Positions 13,301 through 23,916 of a DNA stretch of 64,000 bases are shown here, one piece after another. Position 1 is the stretch's first letter; each line of letters opens with the position of its first letter. The translations under genes and the position numbers were made by a program. This DNA comes from Penicillus capitatus (taxonomy: Eukaryota > Chlorophyta), in contig OZ287703.1 in NCBI GenBank assembly GCA_965649825.1, forward strand, positions 1,054,001 to 1,118,000, given 5' to 3'. The notes under the pieces were generated by a model. The model made no database searches, was not told where the DNA came from, and saw only the letters and a list, made by a program, of their open reading frames with translations.

Positions 13301-16122
13301 TAAAAAGTCGATTTCTCGTACTGCCTTCTCTTCTTTCTTCTCTCATGACACCGCTCTCCAGGTGATCTGGAACAAAAGAAGACGGTCGCCTTCTATCGTA
13401 AACCTGCGATTAAAAGCCAAGAGCCCGAAACCTTGACCAACAATCTATCGGATGTGTTTTGTGGAGTATCCGATGACAGTTCACAGATTTTCTTCGACGG
13501 CGGGCACCTGCACCATCGCTTCTTCTCCGACCAAAAGTGGCGTCGAATCCGACGCTTTGCATTTAGAGATACAGAGGATAGCACGGCGAGGTACGAGAAG
13601 CTTGATGCCAGAGATCATGAAGACATCGACAAGTACATTGAGAAGTGAGTGTATTCTTTCAATCCACAGCTGCTGAAACAGGTTGCCGTACTGCAGATTA
13701 GCAGAGAAGAATGGTCCTTCATTCGTCAACACGCCTTACGAATCTGGAATATCGTTTTTTCGCGAGGCCTTCAGAAATGGGGATAAAGAAGTGGTGAAGT
13801 GTTGCGTCGCTCATGCCGAGAAGAATGGCATTCTACTGGACGTGGGAGACGTACCTCGCTTCGAAGATGTGAAAGAGGAAGTACTCGAGCCTCTCCATCG
13901 CAATGTCATTGTGAGTACATCTCGCACACGTTTGGCTTTAAGATGTTCTAACTGTCTACTATCCAGAAAATGATCAAAGACTTTCTGCGTCTCTGCTCCA
14001 GTAGCACACCCATAAGGAGTCGTACAACGCGAAGGGAAGAGTCGTCCAATATCTTGAGCGTAGCCTTGAATGAAAGATCGAGGGAGCGAGTCAAAGAGGC
14101 AGTCGAGTTGATATGTTCTCCGATCATACCGTTTAGAAGCGGCGCATGGCTTATGAAGACATTTTACAAGTATTTGTGGAAGGAATACCCCGAGGTTATC
14201 ATAAGCGTTCTTTCCCAAGAGTCGTTGTTCTTCGAAACTTGCCAGCCCAGAGTTTACGATTACCTTCTTGTGAGTACCGCGTCCAAGAAAGATAAAACCT
14301 TACGTCCGGGTACATCGGACTCAGTGCTGAACTGGGAGGATGTCGACATTCGGCATCTTTTTGAGAAACATCGTGAAGGGACGGTACACGATACGGATAC
14401 ACCAACCGTACAGACATCCGTGAAGTTCCTTCGTATTGAGGATGCGGCCAGGATTGGAATGGATGGAATCATTCGGCCATTGTTGATGCAGAATCCTCGA
14501 GTGGACGTCTTCAGCAGCAAAGCCGTCAAAGCCGTTACTCAGTACAAATGGTTAACGTTCTGGAAGATAAGATTCTGTCAGCATGCCGGTTTTTATACAC
14601 TATTTCTTGTGGCGTTTACTTTTTTCTCTACACAAGTCGCCAAATCTTCCACCGTTTGCGTTGGAGAGCTTTCAGCAGATTATCCAAAGCATTGCTGTTT
14701 CGCCATTATGGTTATCTATGTCCTAAAGGGGGCCCATGATGAGTTTTGTCAGCTCCGTGCGTTTATGGAAGATGGACGGGTATATCTTTATAGCCGAATT
14801 CGAGGTGTGGCTTATTATTTCAGGTCCAATTGGAAGAAGCTAGATCTAGCCTCCTGCATGCTTTTGCTAGTGTTCATTCCCGTTCTCTATCTATCCACCT
14901 GCTTTACATCAGGTTCGATGTCATCTGACGAACCCCGGGGAAACTCTGGTACCGCACTGGATCAAGCTCTTTCGGCGACTCTGGCTGTGGAAGCCATACT
15001 CGTTTACACCAAGGTCATTCATTCCAACCACTCCAAGTACTCAATGAGATCTGCTGTCATTTCAGGTCTGGTACTTTGCGCAACCGTTTCGAGTCTCCGG
15101 TGGCTTGGTGTTGATGGTCCAGAATGTTGTCATAGACTGCATCGCCTTTTTGGTGCTGTCCTTCTCAGTTGTCGTCGGATTCGGACTTGCCCTGCACATC
15201 CTCCATCGACACGCACCCGAAGAGGCAGAAGCTAGTGCAGATGAGCCTAATGATGACCACGATTACCGCGGCGATTATGGCTCCTTAGTCAAGAGTCTAC
15301 AGACCCTGTTCTATGCTCTCTTCGGGATGTTTGATCCTGAGGTGCGTCTCATCTGGCAGCCGTCATGGCTCAGTGTTCTCTTTTGCAGTTCCCTGACGTG
15401 AACGGTTTCATCACTCCGCTCTTTGCCTTCTTCTTCTCCTTCTTTTTGATCGTTGCAGTCATCCTGCTGTTGAATCTTCTCATTGCTATTATGGGAGACA
15501 CCTTTGACAAGGTGAAGAACCCAGAAGAGTCCCAGGTGCTGATGGCGAGGGCGAGCTTCATTGACGCTTCAGAGGCGTCGTTGAGCCGCAAGGCCCAAGA
15601 GAGAATTGAGTGAGATGTTGCAGTATGCATGACAGGACACTTGACATTCACGTCCCTTGCACTGGCTGTAGGAAACAGACAAAGAAGTACCTGTACATCT
15701 TGGAGCGCAAAGAGAACGATGCCGTTAGCAAGACATCTGCGGCGTGGATGGAAGAGCTTCAGACGATGGAGGAACGATTCAGGTAGGTCGGCTGAAGGAG
15801 ATGTTGTTCTCCTCACTTGAAGCGAAAGGCGTTCTGTTAATGGTCACGAGTATTGTTCTTTTTTAGGTCGTGCATCAAGGAGGAATTGCAAAAACAGAAT
15901 GAGAAGCTAGATATTCTGCAGCAACACATCAATCAGATTATTGAAGCGGGAAGCAAGATCGCGAAGGCACAAACATCAACTGCGGAACACGATGACACGC
16001 CGGACGAGACGGACGGTTCCGCGATTGGGACTGGTGGTGGAGAACCAAGCTATACAGCAGGTCAGATAGAGGATGGATCAGGATCGGAAAGCGCGAGCGG
16101 CGAAGGACAGCCGATTCCTTAA
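10386..16122 (+). CDS. WD40-repeat / TRP-like ion-transport channel fusion protein
   Basis: Large multi-exon gene. The N-terminal half (about 10.7-13.6 kb) contains beta-propeller blades; the clearest is at 10780-10960, where an HAFSADGKCLAMGDMAG segment continues across an intron (about 10857-10913) into a VRLW-type strand. The middle (13.7-14.5 kb) is a helical linker. From about 14550 a polytopic ion-transport domain follows: hydrophobic segments at FYTLFLVAFTFF, HCCFAIMVIYVL, CMLLLVFIPVLYL, IDCIAFLVLSFSVVVGFGL, a pore-like LFYALFGMFDPE, and a last helix LIVAVILLLNLLIAIMGDTF typical of S6 in TRP channels. A C-terminal coiled coil (about 15870-15960) and an acidic tail end at the TAA at 16122. 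Introns are canonical (for example 15342-15388 and 15785-15868). The first exons are the least certain; the ATG at 10386 is my best start. Expected role: cation channel in a membrane, with a cytosolic propeller. Confidence 0.8.
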
Positions 16123-18219
16123 CACAAACCACAAGCGGAAGGGGCGGTGGGTGTGCATGCAGGGTGTTGTGGGACGGATTAAGGAAATCTACTGATGCAG
16201 GGCTGCCAAACACATGTCTGAGTTTCTAAGGCAGAACTGCAAGAAAGAGAAAGGGGCTTGCTGCCAGTTTCAATGAAGCATTTGATGCAGCGATGATCAA
16301 GTGGCTCGACGATTACGAGCAATTCAATCATTCCTGTCATGAATATTTGAACCATCGACGGGGTGTTTTTTAGTTTCACTTTTCTTTCACTGCATAAGGC
16401 GTCAGAGCGAAATGCAGACGACGTTATAAGAAAGACGAACAAGTTAAGTGCAAGGAGACGCATCGGCTTGGTGCACCAATCACACGACAGGCAGATTCCC
16501 AAGAGCGGGAAGTTTCCTTTTTATGCCCTGCATTTCCGAGGAATGGGTGAACGCTTTGGTCTAGAATCTGGAGATGAGATAGACATCGTTTGGTAATCAT
16601 GACGGAACATGCATTACTCGGGTAGATTGAAAGAAAAGATGACAGTAAGTTTCATTGAAATCGGCAGTGGGGCTTTTAGAGTTGGCTGTGTTCGATCGAC
16701 GTTCCTCTATTTCCCATTGCTCACTTTCTGTGTCGATCTTAACGATCTTGTTAAACGGACAAATAAGCCGAATGAGCAAAAGCCATGTTATTCTCGACTT
16801 GCACGAGAACAGTTATTAACTCCGTTGTCATTAACAAAGAAGGCCCTCATCAAGTGCAACGCAGCAGAGAGCTTAGCCACAGGTCTCCAGTCTCTAAAAA
16901 TCGGGAAGGAGTGACCATGTAATCACTATTGGCCTTAATCATCATTATTTATGTTTGTGCGATATGCGCAAACTCTTCGATGTGCGCAGCACTTGGCAAC
17001 AGGACGTTAAACCGTTGCACACATCAAATGATCTTCCATCGATCTCCATGCGGTTTGTGGGTGTTCCGTTGTGAGAAACAGTAACTGTTAGATCGGGCCC
17101 TGAAGCTCTTATTGCTGGTAATGCTTTTTCTGGCATGTCTGTCCATCACATATCCATGGCAGTCTGAGAGATTTAAGCTTGGTTCAGTGTCGTTCTCATT
17201 CGTTGGAGACGCCTCGATCTCATCACACTTGAGATCTGGCTTCTAAGTCTTCTCACGACGTGAATGCCTTGAGATACGCACCGATGCGATTCTGCACAAC
17301 GAGCAGGTTAAGGTCGCCGTTATCGCCAGAGGCTGCTGTTTCTTTGATCAAATTCTCGAACCTGCCTCTGCCCATCGAACTCTCGCTGTTGAATCGCGGA
17401 AGACATCCAGCGACTTCGCTATAACAACACAATCCAAATATGCGGAAGTCCGTTGTATTCGTTCTCTGGCCGTGTTCCTTCGTAACCCTTCGACGTCGTC
17501 GGTTCTAACAGTCTTCTTCTTTCGATGAGTCCCATAGCGTACACATCTGACAGAACAACAGACATTTCGCGATCGGCAATGATCGTCGATCTGACATGAG
17601 ATCGGTGAGATTTCATGATACTGAATACTGCAGGAATTGGCACCGGAATCTATCCGTGTCCATCTCTCCATGCAGAAAGAGACAGGCCTTGATTTAACAG
17701 AAAAAAGAGTGACTGCTTCTCAAGGAGAGTGGTCAAACACTGCCGAGAGGTACACGTGTGTTGACCTTTGGTTACCTACTTGCATTCGTCGTTCACTTAC
17801 GCAGGGGCTCTTAGTCGGTCACAGGTCCGCATCGGAGGAATCCGAACAAACCCCGCCCAAAAGCGTCTTCGCGTCGCAGCGACTTGGGATCTATGGTTCG
17901 GGCAGATGTGTAGTATCCGTTTCCGAGGCGCTAGATAGAGTCTTTCGCGTTCAACGGCGAATCTCTTTCGTCCAATACGTCTACCGAAGGACTGTTTTCT
18001 ATTTTGACGCCGTGGCAAGACATTTTGTCCTGCCTAATATGTCTTGTCGTCTTCCGGATCAGAGCCTCCGTATTGCTGTATTTGATGTATTTCTGAGCCG
18101 TGGTCGAAGGTCTGTTGCGATCGTTGTTCGATACGTGTCAAGTGGTTCTGAGTCTTTTCTGCGTTCGCCTTCAAAGCGAAGTCTGCTGCAGACGCCCTCT
18201 CTATTGTGTCGGCAGTGCG
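16123..18219. other. Intergenic region upstream of the BTB cluster
   Basis: No confident gene. A short plus-strand ORF at 16363-16596 ends in LHFRGMGERFGLESGDEIDIVW, loosely like the end of a SUMO/Rad60 ubiquitin-like fold; it may be a relic. The segment at about 17690-17800 is similar to about 31155-31290, which also precedes a BTB-derived sequence, so it is probably a duplicated 5' flank. Confidence 0.45.
16363..16596 (+). pseudogene. Possible ubiquitin/SUMO-like fragment
   Basis: The C-terminal 20 or so residues fit the pattern (LHF.G......LES GDEID) seen at the end of SUMO-like domains (F.G......L...GD.ID). The upstream residues do not match the family. No diGly end is present, and no exon completing the fold is visible. 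It could be chance similarity. Confidence 0.2.
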
Positions 18220-18699
18220 ATGCCGCGTAAAGCTGACTCTCAAGCGAAGCGTCGACAAGGACCGTACTTTCCGTTCGACGGAAAATGCGACTGTAGCCGC
18301 GACGGAGACATTGTACTCAAGTTCAGTGATGGCTCTCGCCTCAAAACGCACTCCATGCTGCTGAAGATGGTTTCCTCGGTCTTCGTTTCGATGCTGACGG
18401 AATGCACAGACACGTCAACGATCGTCCTGGAGGACACGTCTCAAGAAGTGTGGCTGTATATCTTGAATCATATCCACCCAGCTGCACCGTCTCTGTTCCC
18501 CGGATTGGAAGTGTTCCAACATCGGGACAAGCTTGTAAGCCATTCTCTATCTTGAAAACCGTGAAAACGGAGTGGAATATAGGCCGGGCTCATGCATCAA
18601 GCAGTTAAGTTCGACATGCGATACCTAATTGATTTCTTAGATGAAGTTATCAAAACGAAAGTGCCTAAACAAATGCACAACGGAACCGCGTATGTGAAT

Positions 18700-18714
18700 T
18701 TTCATTCATACATT
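18700..18714 (+). repeat. Target-site duplication, left copy
   Basis: TTTCATTCATACATT, identical to 20345-20359. It lies inside the BTB gene 1 coding sequence. Confidence 0.93.
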
Positions 18715-20344
18715 AATAAAGTTGGTGTTTCTTACATCCCCTTTTCAAGTTAAACATCAGAGGAGAGGGCTGAATCAAATGTTCAGGAGTGCATTCGTGC
18801 CTTGCCTAGGGCCGTATCAGTACCAGAATGTAATGGAATGTGGATCAGGAGACTCCTCGGGGGGCGCTGGGAGGCCGTGTAAACGAGCGGATGGGAAGTA
18901 CCATGTAGTCTAACGTGGCAAACGCGGTCTTGGGATCCTTCAGTTGCTCGTAGAGAGTCTTCGACACGAAGACCTTCAAGTTCCTACTGGGTGTCCATTC
19001 CGGGAGGGGCTGACCAGCCGAGTCGCGTTTGCGGCGATTCAATCGGTGTGGAGCTGCGAGGTGTTCTTCTTCCAGTTCTGCGGCCGGAATTTTCCAACGG
19101 GATGCATTCTGTTCCGCAATGGCAGTGATAGCGTCATCCGGGTCAATGTCCAGGTCTACGTTGCTGATGACCACTGGGACCTTGTCTTTGGTGGGCGAGA
19201 GATACGGATTGTTGACAGTGAACGTACCCAGGTCGTCCAGTTCCAGATCCCATGCGTCGCCGTCGCATTCCAGGCATCGATCAAGCGATTTCTCGAAGGA
19301 CTCCCGTAGGTCAGCACGGATTTGCACGTAGTACCGGCCTCCGTGATCTGTGCGGATGTCTTCCACGTACTCCTTGAGGTTCCTGATCTTGAGCTTTCTC
19401 TCCAGACCGATTCCGAGCTGACGGAGGGACGGGCGATCTCCCTTCAGTTTCACTGGGCACAGCTGAAAGCTTCGCTCATCGCAGCGGATCTGCGCTTTGA
19501 GTTCCTGAGTTTTCTTCCTTAGATCTCTGGCCTGGGCGTTCCGTTGCTGCTGTGCAGGGGTCTGTGTGGGCGAGGCCTTTCGGGCGGCATCCCGGTACGA
19601 TCGAGGGGCAGCGCTTCCGGATTCTGTCGCTGTTTGGTCTCTGTCCGGAGGAGCAGGGGGCGTGGAGTGAGCGGCGGGCGGTGTCCAATCCGTGATGCTG
19701 TGGTAGAACAGCATGCAAGTGTGTACCTCGTGCAACGTGGAAAGAGCCTTGGAGAAACGAGCGGCAAACGGGTGTTCCTTGGGTACGAGCGGCGAGGCGA
19801 TAATCTCGATCTGCGTAGTAGCCGAGCGGATGTCATCGGAGAGTGCTCTGAGGAATTGATTCGGCGGTACTGAGTGGCGGGAGCGGCAGAGAGAGGCCGT
19901 GTTCGTTTCTCCCCCTTGGGGCAGGTCTGGGGCTTCTGGCGCCAGGAGAAGTTGGATGCGCAGGTTCTCGAGTCTTGACGCTAGGCGTAGCTGGGCTTCA
20001 TCCTTCTTTTCGTGCGCCGACAAGTAGCCGCGGATCTTGGCGATGAGCGTGACGGGTTCCACTGTCGCGGCAATGTGCGTGGGGCAGGCTTGGAGGGCAG
20101 TGTTGACGAGGATGAGCTCCTTCTTGCTCATCGCTTCGAGAACCTCTGGGGACAGGCGCAGATCGCGCCGATACCGGACCGTGTTCGCGGCCTGCGCCAC
20201 CGCCGTGCGCACCGGGTCGGGGGCGGTGTCAGGACCTCCGGTCTGCGAGCCTGAGGGCTGCATCGTTCGCGTTAGTGCGTGCGGGCACCGTCGTTCGGCA
20301 AGGGTTTTAAACGCGGCAGAACGAAAGTGTCGTACGGAAAAAGA
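18715..20344 (-). mobile_element. Non-LTR retroelement fragment (ORF1 only) inserted in BTB gene 1
   Basis: A 1630-bp insertion bordered by the 15-bp direct repeat 18700-18714 / 20345-20359 (TTTCATTCATACATT). It carries one long minus-strand ORF (18845-20263) and short flanks of about 80 bp and 130 bp. There is no reverse transcriptase, no LTR, and no poly(A) at its 3' end. It resembles a half-LINE: an ORF1-bearing deletion derivative mobilised in trans by a full-length partner. A long target-site duplication of this kind fits target-primed retrotransposition. Confidence 0.85.
18845..20263 (-). CDS. LINE ORF1-like (gag-like) protein
   Basis: 472-residue ORF starting MQPSGSQTGG. The in-frame codons further upstream to 20350 run into the target-site duplication and are probably fortuitous. 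It has a Pro/Arg/Gln-rich middle (about residues 215-275), then a region typical of the RNA-binding part of non-LTR gag proteins: VPVVISNVDLDIDPDD, an AAPHRLNRRKR motif, and SRNLKVFVSKTLYEQL. In related ORF1 proteins CCHC zinc knuckles usually come next; here the ORF stops at PPSAPRGVS without any CxxC, so the element appears to have lost the knuckles and ORF2. The reading frame is intact, so the insertion is young or the ORF is under constraint. Confidence 0.7.
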   Translation of the reverse strand: MQPSGSQTGGPDTAPDPVRTAVAQAANTVRYRRDLRLSPEVLEAMSKKELILVNTALQACPTHIAATVEPVTLIAKIRGYLSAHEKKDEAQLRLASRLENLRIQLLLAPEAPDLPQGGETNTASLCRSRHSVPPNQFLRALSDDIRSATTQIEIIASPLVPKEHPFAARFSKALSTLHEVHTCMLFYHSITDWTPPAAHSTPPAPPDRDQTATESGSAAPRSYRDAARKASPTQTPAQQQRNAQARDLRKKTQELKAQIRCDERSFQLCPVKLKGDRPSLRQLGIGLERKLKIRNLKEYVEDIRTDHGGRYYVQIRADLRESFEKSLDRCLECDGDAWDLELDDLGTFTVNNPYLSPTKDKVPVVISNVDLDIDPDDAITAIAEQNASRWKIPAAELEEEHLAAPHRLNRRKRDSAGQPLPEWTPSRNLKVFVSKTLYEQLKDPKTAFATLDYMVLPIRSFTRPPSAPRGVS

Positions 20345-20359
20345 TTTCATTCATACATT
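20345..20359 (+). repeat. Target-site duplication, right copy
   Basis: TTTCATTCATACATT, identical to 18700-18714 and in the same codon phase. It marks the point where the BTB reading frame resumes. Confidence 0.93.
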
Positions 20360-20653
20360 GAAGTTCAAACTTTTGAAGAGAAGAGGGCTCGTCTGTACAA
20401 CCTTGTTTTTGAATTCGAAGCTTTTCTACCCAGGAGCGTTGAGAGTGTTCTCATGCACATTGTTAAGTATTTCAAGTTCTTTGTCAAACCAGGAAATCTG
20501 TACAGCAGTGCTCATAATTTCCCTCATGTCGCGTCTGGTTTTGAGAACAACGCGTTTCAAAGGGATGTTTTAAAAGAGATGCTGCAGAAGGCTAGTCCTG
20601 AATTTCATAAGAAACTAACGGAACGCTTGATCGCGGAAGAGGAGGTCTTCTGA

Positions 20654-21785
20654 TACTGCCTTTGTGTTGGCCAACGTCGATTTCTGTTCAATGTTCTGTT
20701 CGAACACCTGTTGCGCTGTAAAAGACGATTTGAACTGTCCACCCAGTCGTCCACATACATCTGCAGGGTCACGATAGACTGCAGTGCTGATCACAGAGAC
20801 AAGTCTGGACACGTTGCTGTCGTAGCTCAGTCGCCGAACTCGATCGTTAAGCCAAGGTTGGCGATCGATGATTGGCATCGCGGTACTGCTGGCAACAAAA
20901 TCTAAGATGGAATGATACAGACTCGAATCTTCGTTCATGAAAAGCTTCAAGAGCACTTTTTTACAAGACGAGGCGGAACAAACGCAGGTCCGAATGGCAA
21001 GCTGCCTGAGAGCTGGAAAGTATAACAGCCGAATGTAGAGAACCAACTGGCAGTGAGCATGAGTGTCGGTCATCGCTCAGGTGCTCGGCCTTTTGACATT
21101 GTCCAGTGCGTCGCCCTTCCACAGATCAGAACACAATCCCATCTGAAATCCAGGGACTTAAGCAATCCAGCTCTTCTTCTGATTGCGGAATTCGCCGATC
21201 CACGCTCTTACGTTGAAGCCTTTTCTCTGGCGATGACATGACAGGTCGATCCAGGACCGCCGAGATGATAGATGGTCTGACTAAGTGAACTGCGAGTGAA
21301 CCTGCAATGTCAAGCGTCAAACCGCAAGTCTACTTGCCTATCCGTCAGATCCTTTCGAGAAACGAGCTTTTGCGAAACGGCCACAGTCATCCTAGTTCGA
21401 GACTCAAGAATCCACCGGGAACGACTAACAAAGGCAGAAACGCTGTCGCTGAGTGACTGGTCTTCAGCATGGATGACGTTTCAATCGCGCACCTGTCCCG
21501 TCAGCCGCCTACAGGACAAAGAAAGTCGAACCGAATCAGCAGCTCCCCGCAAATATGCTCTCGGCGCAGTGACGAATCACTCAGCCTCCTTTCTTCTGTA
21601 CAACGGTGAATGTCTGAGAGCATGTGCTTCTGCGCAACAACAGCGCCGTTCGTTCGTCTCGCTTCCAGAAGAGTTTCGTTCGCTAGACGAGGATTCTCGT
21701 GGTTTGCGATGTACTTTACCAGTACCTTCGACATCCGAAGACGTTCAATCCAGACTCATGAACATGATTGTCGGTGTTGTAGCGT
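20654..21785. other. Intergenic region between BTB gene 1 and the patatin gene
   Basis: I see no supported gene. The plus-strand ORF at 21296-21979 (227 aa) overlaps the start of the patatin gene in another frame and has no recognisable motif. Confidence 0.5.
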
Positions 21786-21854
21786 TTGAGGACACTCGAC
21801 AATCCAGACGTGGCAGTTCTTCGTCTCTTTTCCTCGACGGCGCCTACGGCAGAT

Positions 21855-23312
21855 ATGCAACCGTCTTCGTGGATCTTCGTTCAGTGCCTGTTCCTGACCG
21901 CGAACTATGCCGCCGCAACGCAGAACAGGTTTTCCGCTCCAGTTCTCTCGGTCGGTGTTCGAAGAGGACTTCCGTTTAGGATTCTCGTCAAGCCACCGCC
22001 GACCGAGGACAGGTACTACCGCACTCAGCTGAGTCTCGACGGAGGCGGTCTTCGTCTGCACATGACGAACCAAATCCTGAAACTGCTCGAAAGCCACATA
22101 AGGGAGTACTACTTACATCACCAGGAGCTTCTTCCAGAAGAGGCAAAGGGCGTCACGTCTCCGGACCAGATCGAAGTCCAACTCGCGCATCATTTCGACC
22201 TTATCTCCGGCGTGTCTGGCGGATCATGGGTGGCGCTTTACTACGCTTCCAAAGGTGGAAACGGCGCCGCCGCAAAGGTTTTCAACAGTAAATACATCAT
22301 TGACAGATACGGCCATCTCTACCCTGGGTGCGCAACGGGACTCGACGTGTTCTTCGAAGTGTTCGGAAAGGTGATCTACCCACCGCGGGGAATCTGCTCT
22401 ATTCCAAAGCCGAAGCTGAGCTTGAGAGGATTCTGTGTGGATATCCCTGGAGTTACAGTTCCTTTCTATCCGGTCCGGGGTCTGGAGGAGACATTGAAAC
22501 TGTTCTACGGAGACACGAAGCTCAGCCAAATGGACACCGCTACCGCCGTCTATGCCTTTGATGTCGATCTCAGAAATCCAGTTCTCTTCGTCTACAACAC
22601 GAGCCAACCGGAGCCGCACAGCGACGCCATTTTGATCCAGTCGCAGGACACTTTTTTCATTCCAGACAGAGCCCGAAGCTTCCAAACACACATAAGGAGG
22701 TCGAGGGACGAACGCTACCTGGAGGCCCGTCGACAAGACTTCTATATTCGCGACCTCGGTCGCGCCAGCAGCGCCTTGCCTGCAGTCCATGCCGCGAAGA
22801 GATTTACTGCCGTCAATAACAAGACCGCACAGTACGACTGCATCGACGGAGGGTTGGTTGCGCCAAATCCGACTCTGAATTCGTTGATGTTCATGCTGAG
22901 CATGGATACGATCAGTGAGATCGACAGAATTGCCACTCTGTCGCTCGGTACTGGCGCCGTGGTTGGCGATTACGCGTTGAATGCAGACAGCCCCTGGCGT
23001 TGGTTGACTTCCTTAGACCTTTTCAGAGTTGTCGTCGATGGTGGCAGCCAAGTGCTGCAGGCCAATCTGCATTACATGTTTTACGATCAATTGCATGTCA
23101 GAGACAAACAGTTTCTGAGAATTCAGCCACTCACAAACGACACCTCCAACTATGCAGAGGCTCTCAACTCAATCACAGATGTCAGTCAGCTGGATATGTT
23201 GAAGACGATTGGTGAACTGGTTGCGAGAGACTACACAGATGATCTCAACGAGTTTATTGTGAAATTCATTTTCGGAACCGAAGAGAAGGACCAGGAGATG
23301 AAGAAGGCTTGA
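21855..23312 (+). CDS. Secreted patatin-like phospholipase
   Basis: Patatin-family lipid acyl hydrolase with the complete Ser-Asp dyad. The oxyanion loop is SLDGGGLR, the nucleophile elbow is GVSGGSW (Gly-X-Ser-X-Gly), and the catalytic Asp is in IDGGLVAPNP. I prefer the ATG at 21855, which begins a signal peptide (MQPSSWIFVQCLFLTANYA); an in-frame ATG at 21786 would put 23 residues ahead of it. The reading frame is open from there to 23312, although a short intron before the DGGGLR motif is possible (GT at about 21952). The paralogue at 59910-61567 has the same layout. The product probably acts outside the cell or in the endomembrane system, hydrolysing acyl esters of glycerolipids. A dead copy lies at 31.8-32.8 kb. 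Confidence 0.85.
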   Translation: MQPSSWIFVQCLFLTANYAAATQNRFSAPVLSVGVRRGLPFRILVKPPPTEDRYYRTQLSLDGGGLRLHMTNQILKLLESHIREYYLHHQELLPEEAKGVTSPDQIEVQLAHHFDLISGVSGGSWVALYYASKGGNGAAAKVFNSKYIIDRYGHLYPGCATGLDVFFEVFGKVIYPPRGICSIPKPKLSLRGFCVDIPGVTVPFYPVRGLEETLKLFYGDTKLSQMDTATAVYAFDVDLRNPVLFVYNTSQPEPHSDAILIQSQDTFFIPDRARSFQTHIRRSRDERYLEARRQDFYIRDLGRASSALPAVHAAKRFTAVNNKTAQYDCIDGGLVAPNPTLNSLMFMLSMDTISEIDRIATLSLGTGAVVGDYALNADSPWRWLTSLDLFRVVVDGGSQVLQANLHYMFYDQLHVRDKQFLRIQPLTNDTSNYAEALNSITDVSQLDMLKTIGELVARDYTDDLNEFIVKFIFGTEEKDQEMKKA

Positions 23313-23916
23313 GTCTTTCTTCATTCCTTGATGGAAGGAATCCATCGTGCACACAAACGGAAGGCACAGATATCTTGTGCTTGAATTTATCATTCGGGGG
23401 AGTTCACATTGGAAAACTGACAAGGGTTTTAAGGGAGTCATCCGTTATAGAGCACAAGCAGACTGAGTCTTCACGCGCCGTCGGATGATCTACTACTCTA
23501 TGGGTCTCCGGTCGCGACAGGTGGTTTTTTCTTAGCTCGCATCTCAGGATACATGGGACACCGGAACCGTCAGTAGTAGGGACGTCCTTTTTCAAGAAGT
23601 ATTCACTGAAAAAGGGTTCCGAGATGGTCACCTGTGTCTCCTGCCTTACGAATAGACCCGTCACTGTGCACATCTGGCTGTGAGCTATCGAGTTCTAAAC
23701 ATGAGTTCGACAGAATCGCAATTCCCGTGTCAATTGTACTGCTGCGAGCATCCGTTCTCGGCATCTGAAGATTTATCTGCGCATCTGAAATGACGTCGAC
23801 GGATAGTGAACATCCGACCGCAAGATCTCCTGTCTCAATCGTCCGTTCTCGTGTGTTTGCTGCGGGGTTACGCGTTTGTCGCGCTAGATTTGTTCAACCT
23901 CCTGAGAGTCTGTCTA
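23313..23916. other. Intergenic region
   Basis: The 3' flank of the patatin gene and the 5' flank of BTB gene 2. I see no supported gene; short minus ORFs (23404-23673) have no recognisable motif. Confidence 0.5.

Larger units (their letters stand above)
18220..20653 (+). pseudogene. BTB/POZ gene 1, split by a retroelement fragment
   Basis: Exon 1 (from the ATG at 18220) encodes the family N-terminus (FPFDGKCDCSRDGDIVL) and a BTB fold with LKTHSMLLKM, ending at an intron of about 18535-18582. The BACK-like helical part then starts (GLMHQAVKFDMRYLIDFL) and runs to 18714. Here the reading frame is broken by a 1630-bp insertion (18715-20344). The gene resumes at 20345-20653 with the expected helices (ARLYNLVFEFEAFL, EFHKKLTERLI) and stop. 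The 15 bp TTTCATTCATACATT flank both sides in the same codon phase, so the ancestral frame was open across the site. As it stands, translation would stop shortly inside the insert. Unlike its paralogues it has no zinc ribbon. Confidence 0.85.

Noticed and set aside
20037-20573. Plus-strand ORF across the retroelement border
   Set aside because: It runs from the antisense of ORF1 into the BTB 3' part in another frame; no domain, and it is explained by the insertion.
21296-21979. 227-aa plus-strand ORF before the patatin gene
   Set aside because: No recognisable motif, and it overlaps the patatin signal peptide region in another frame; probably chance.
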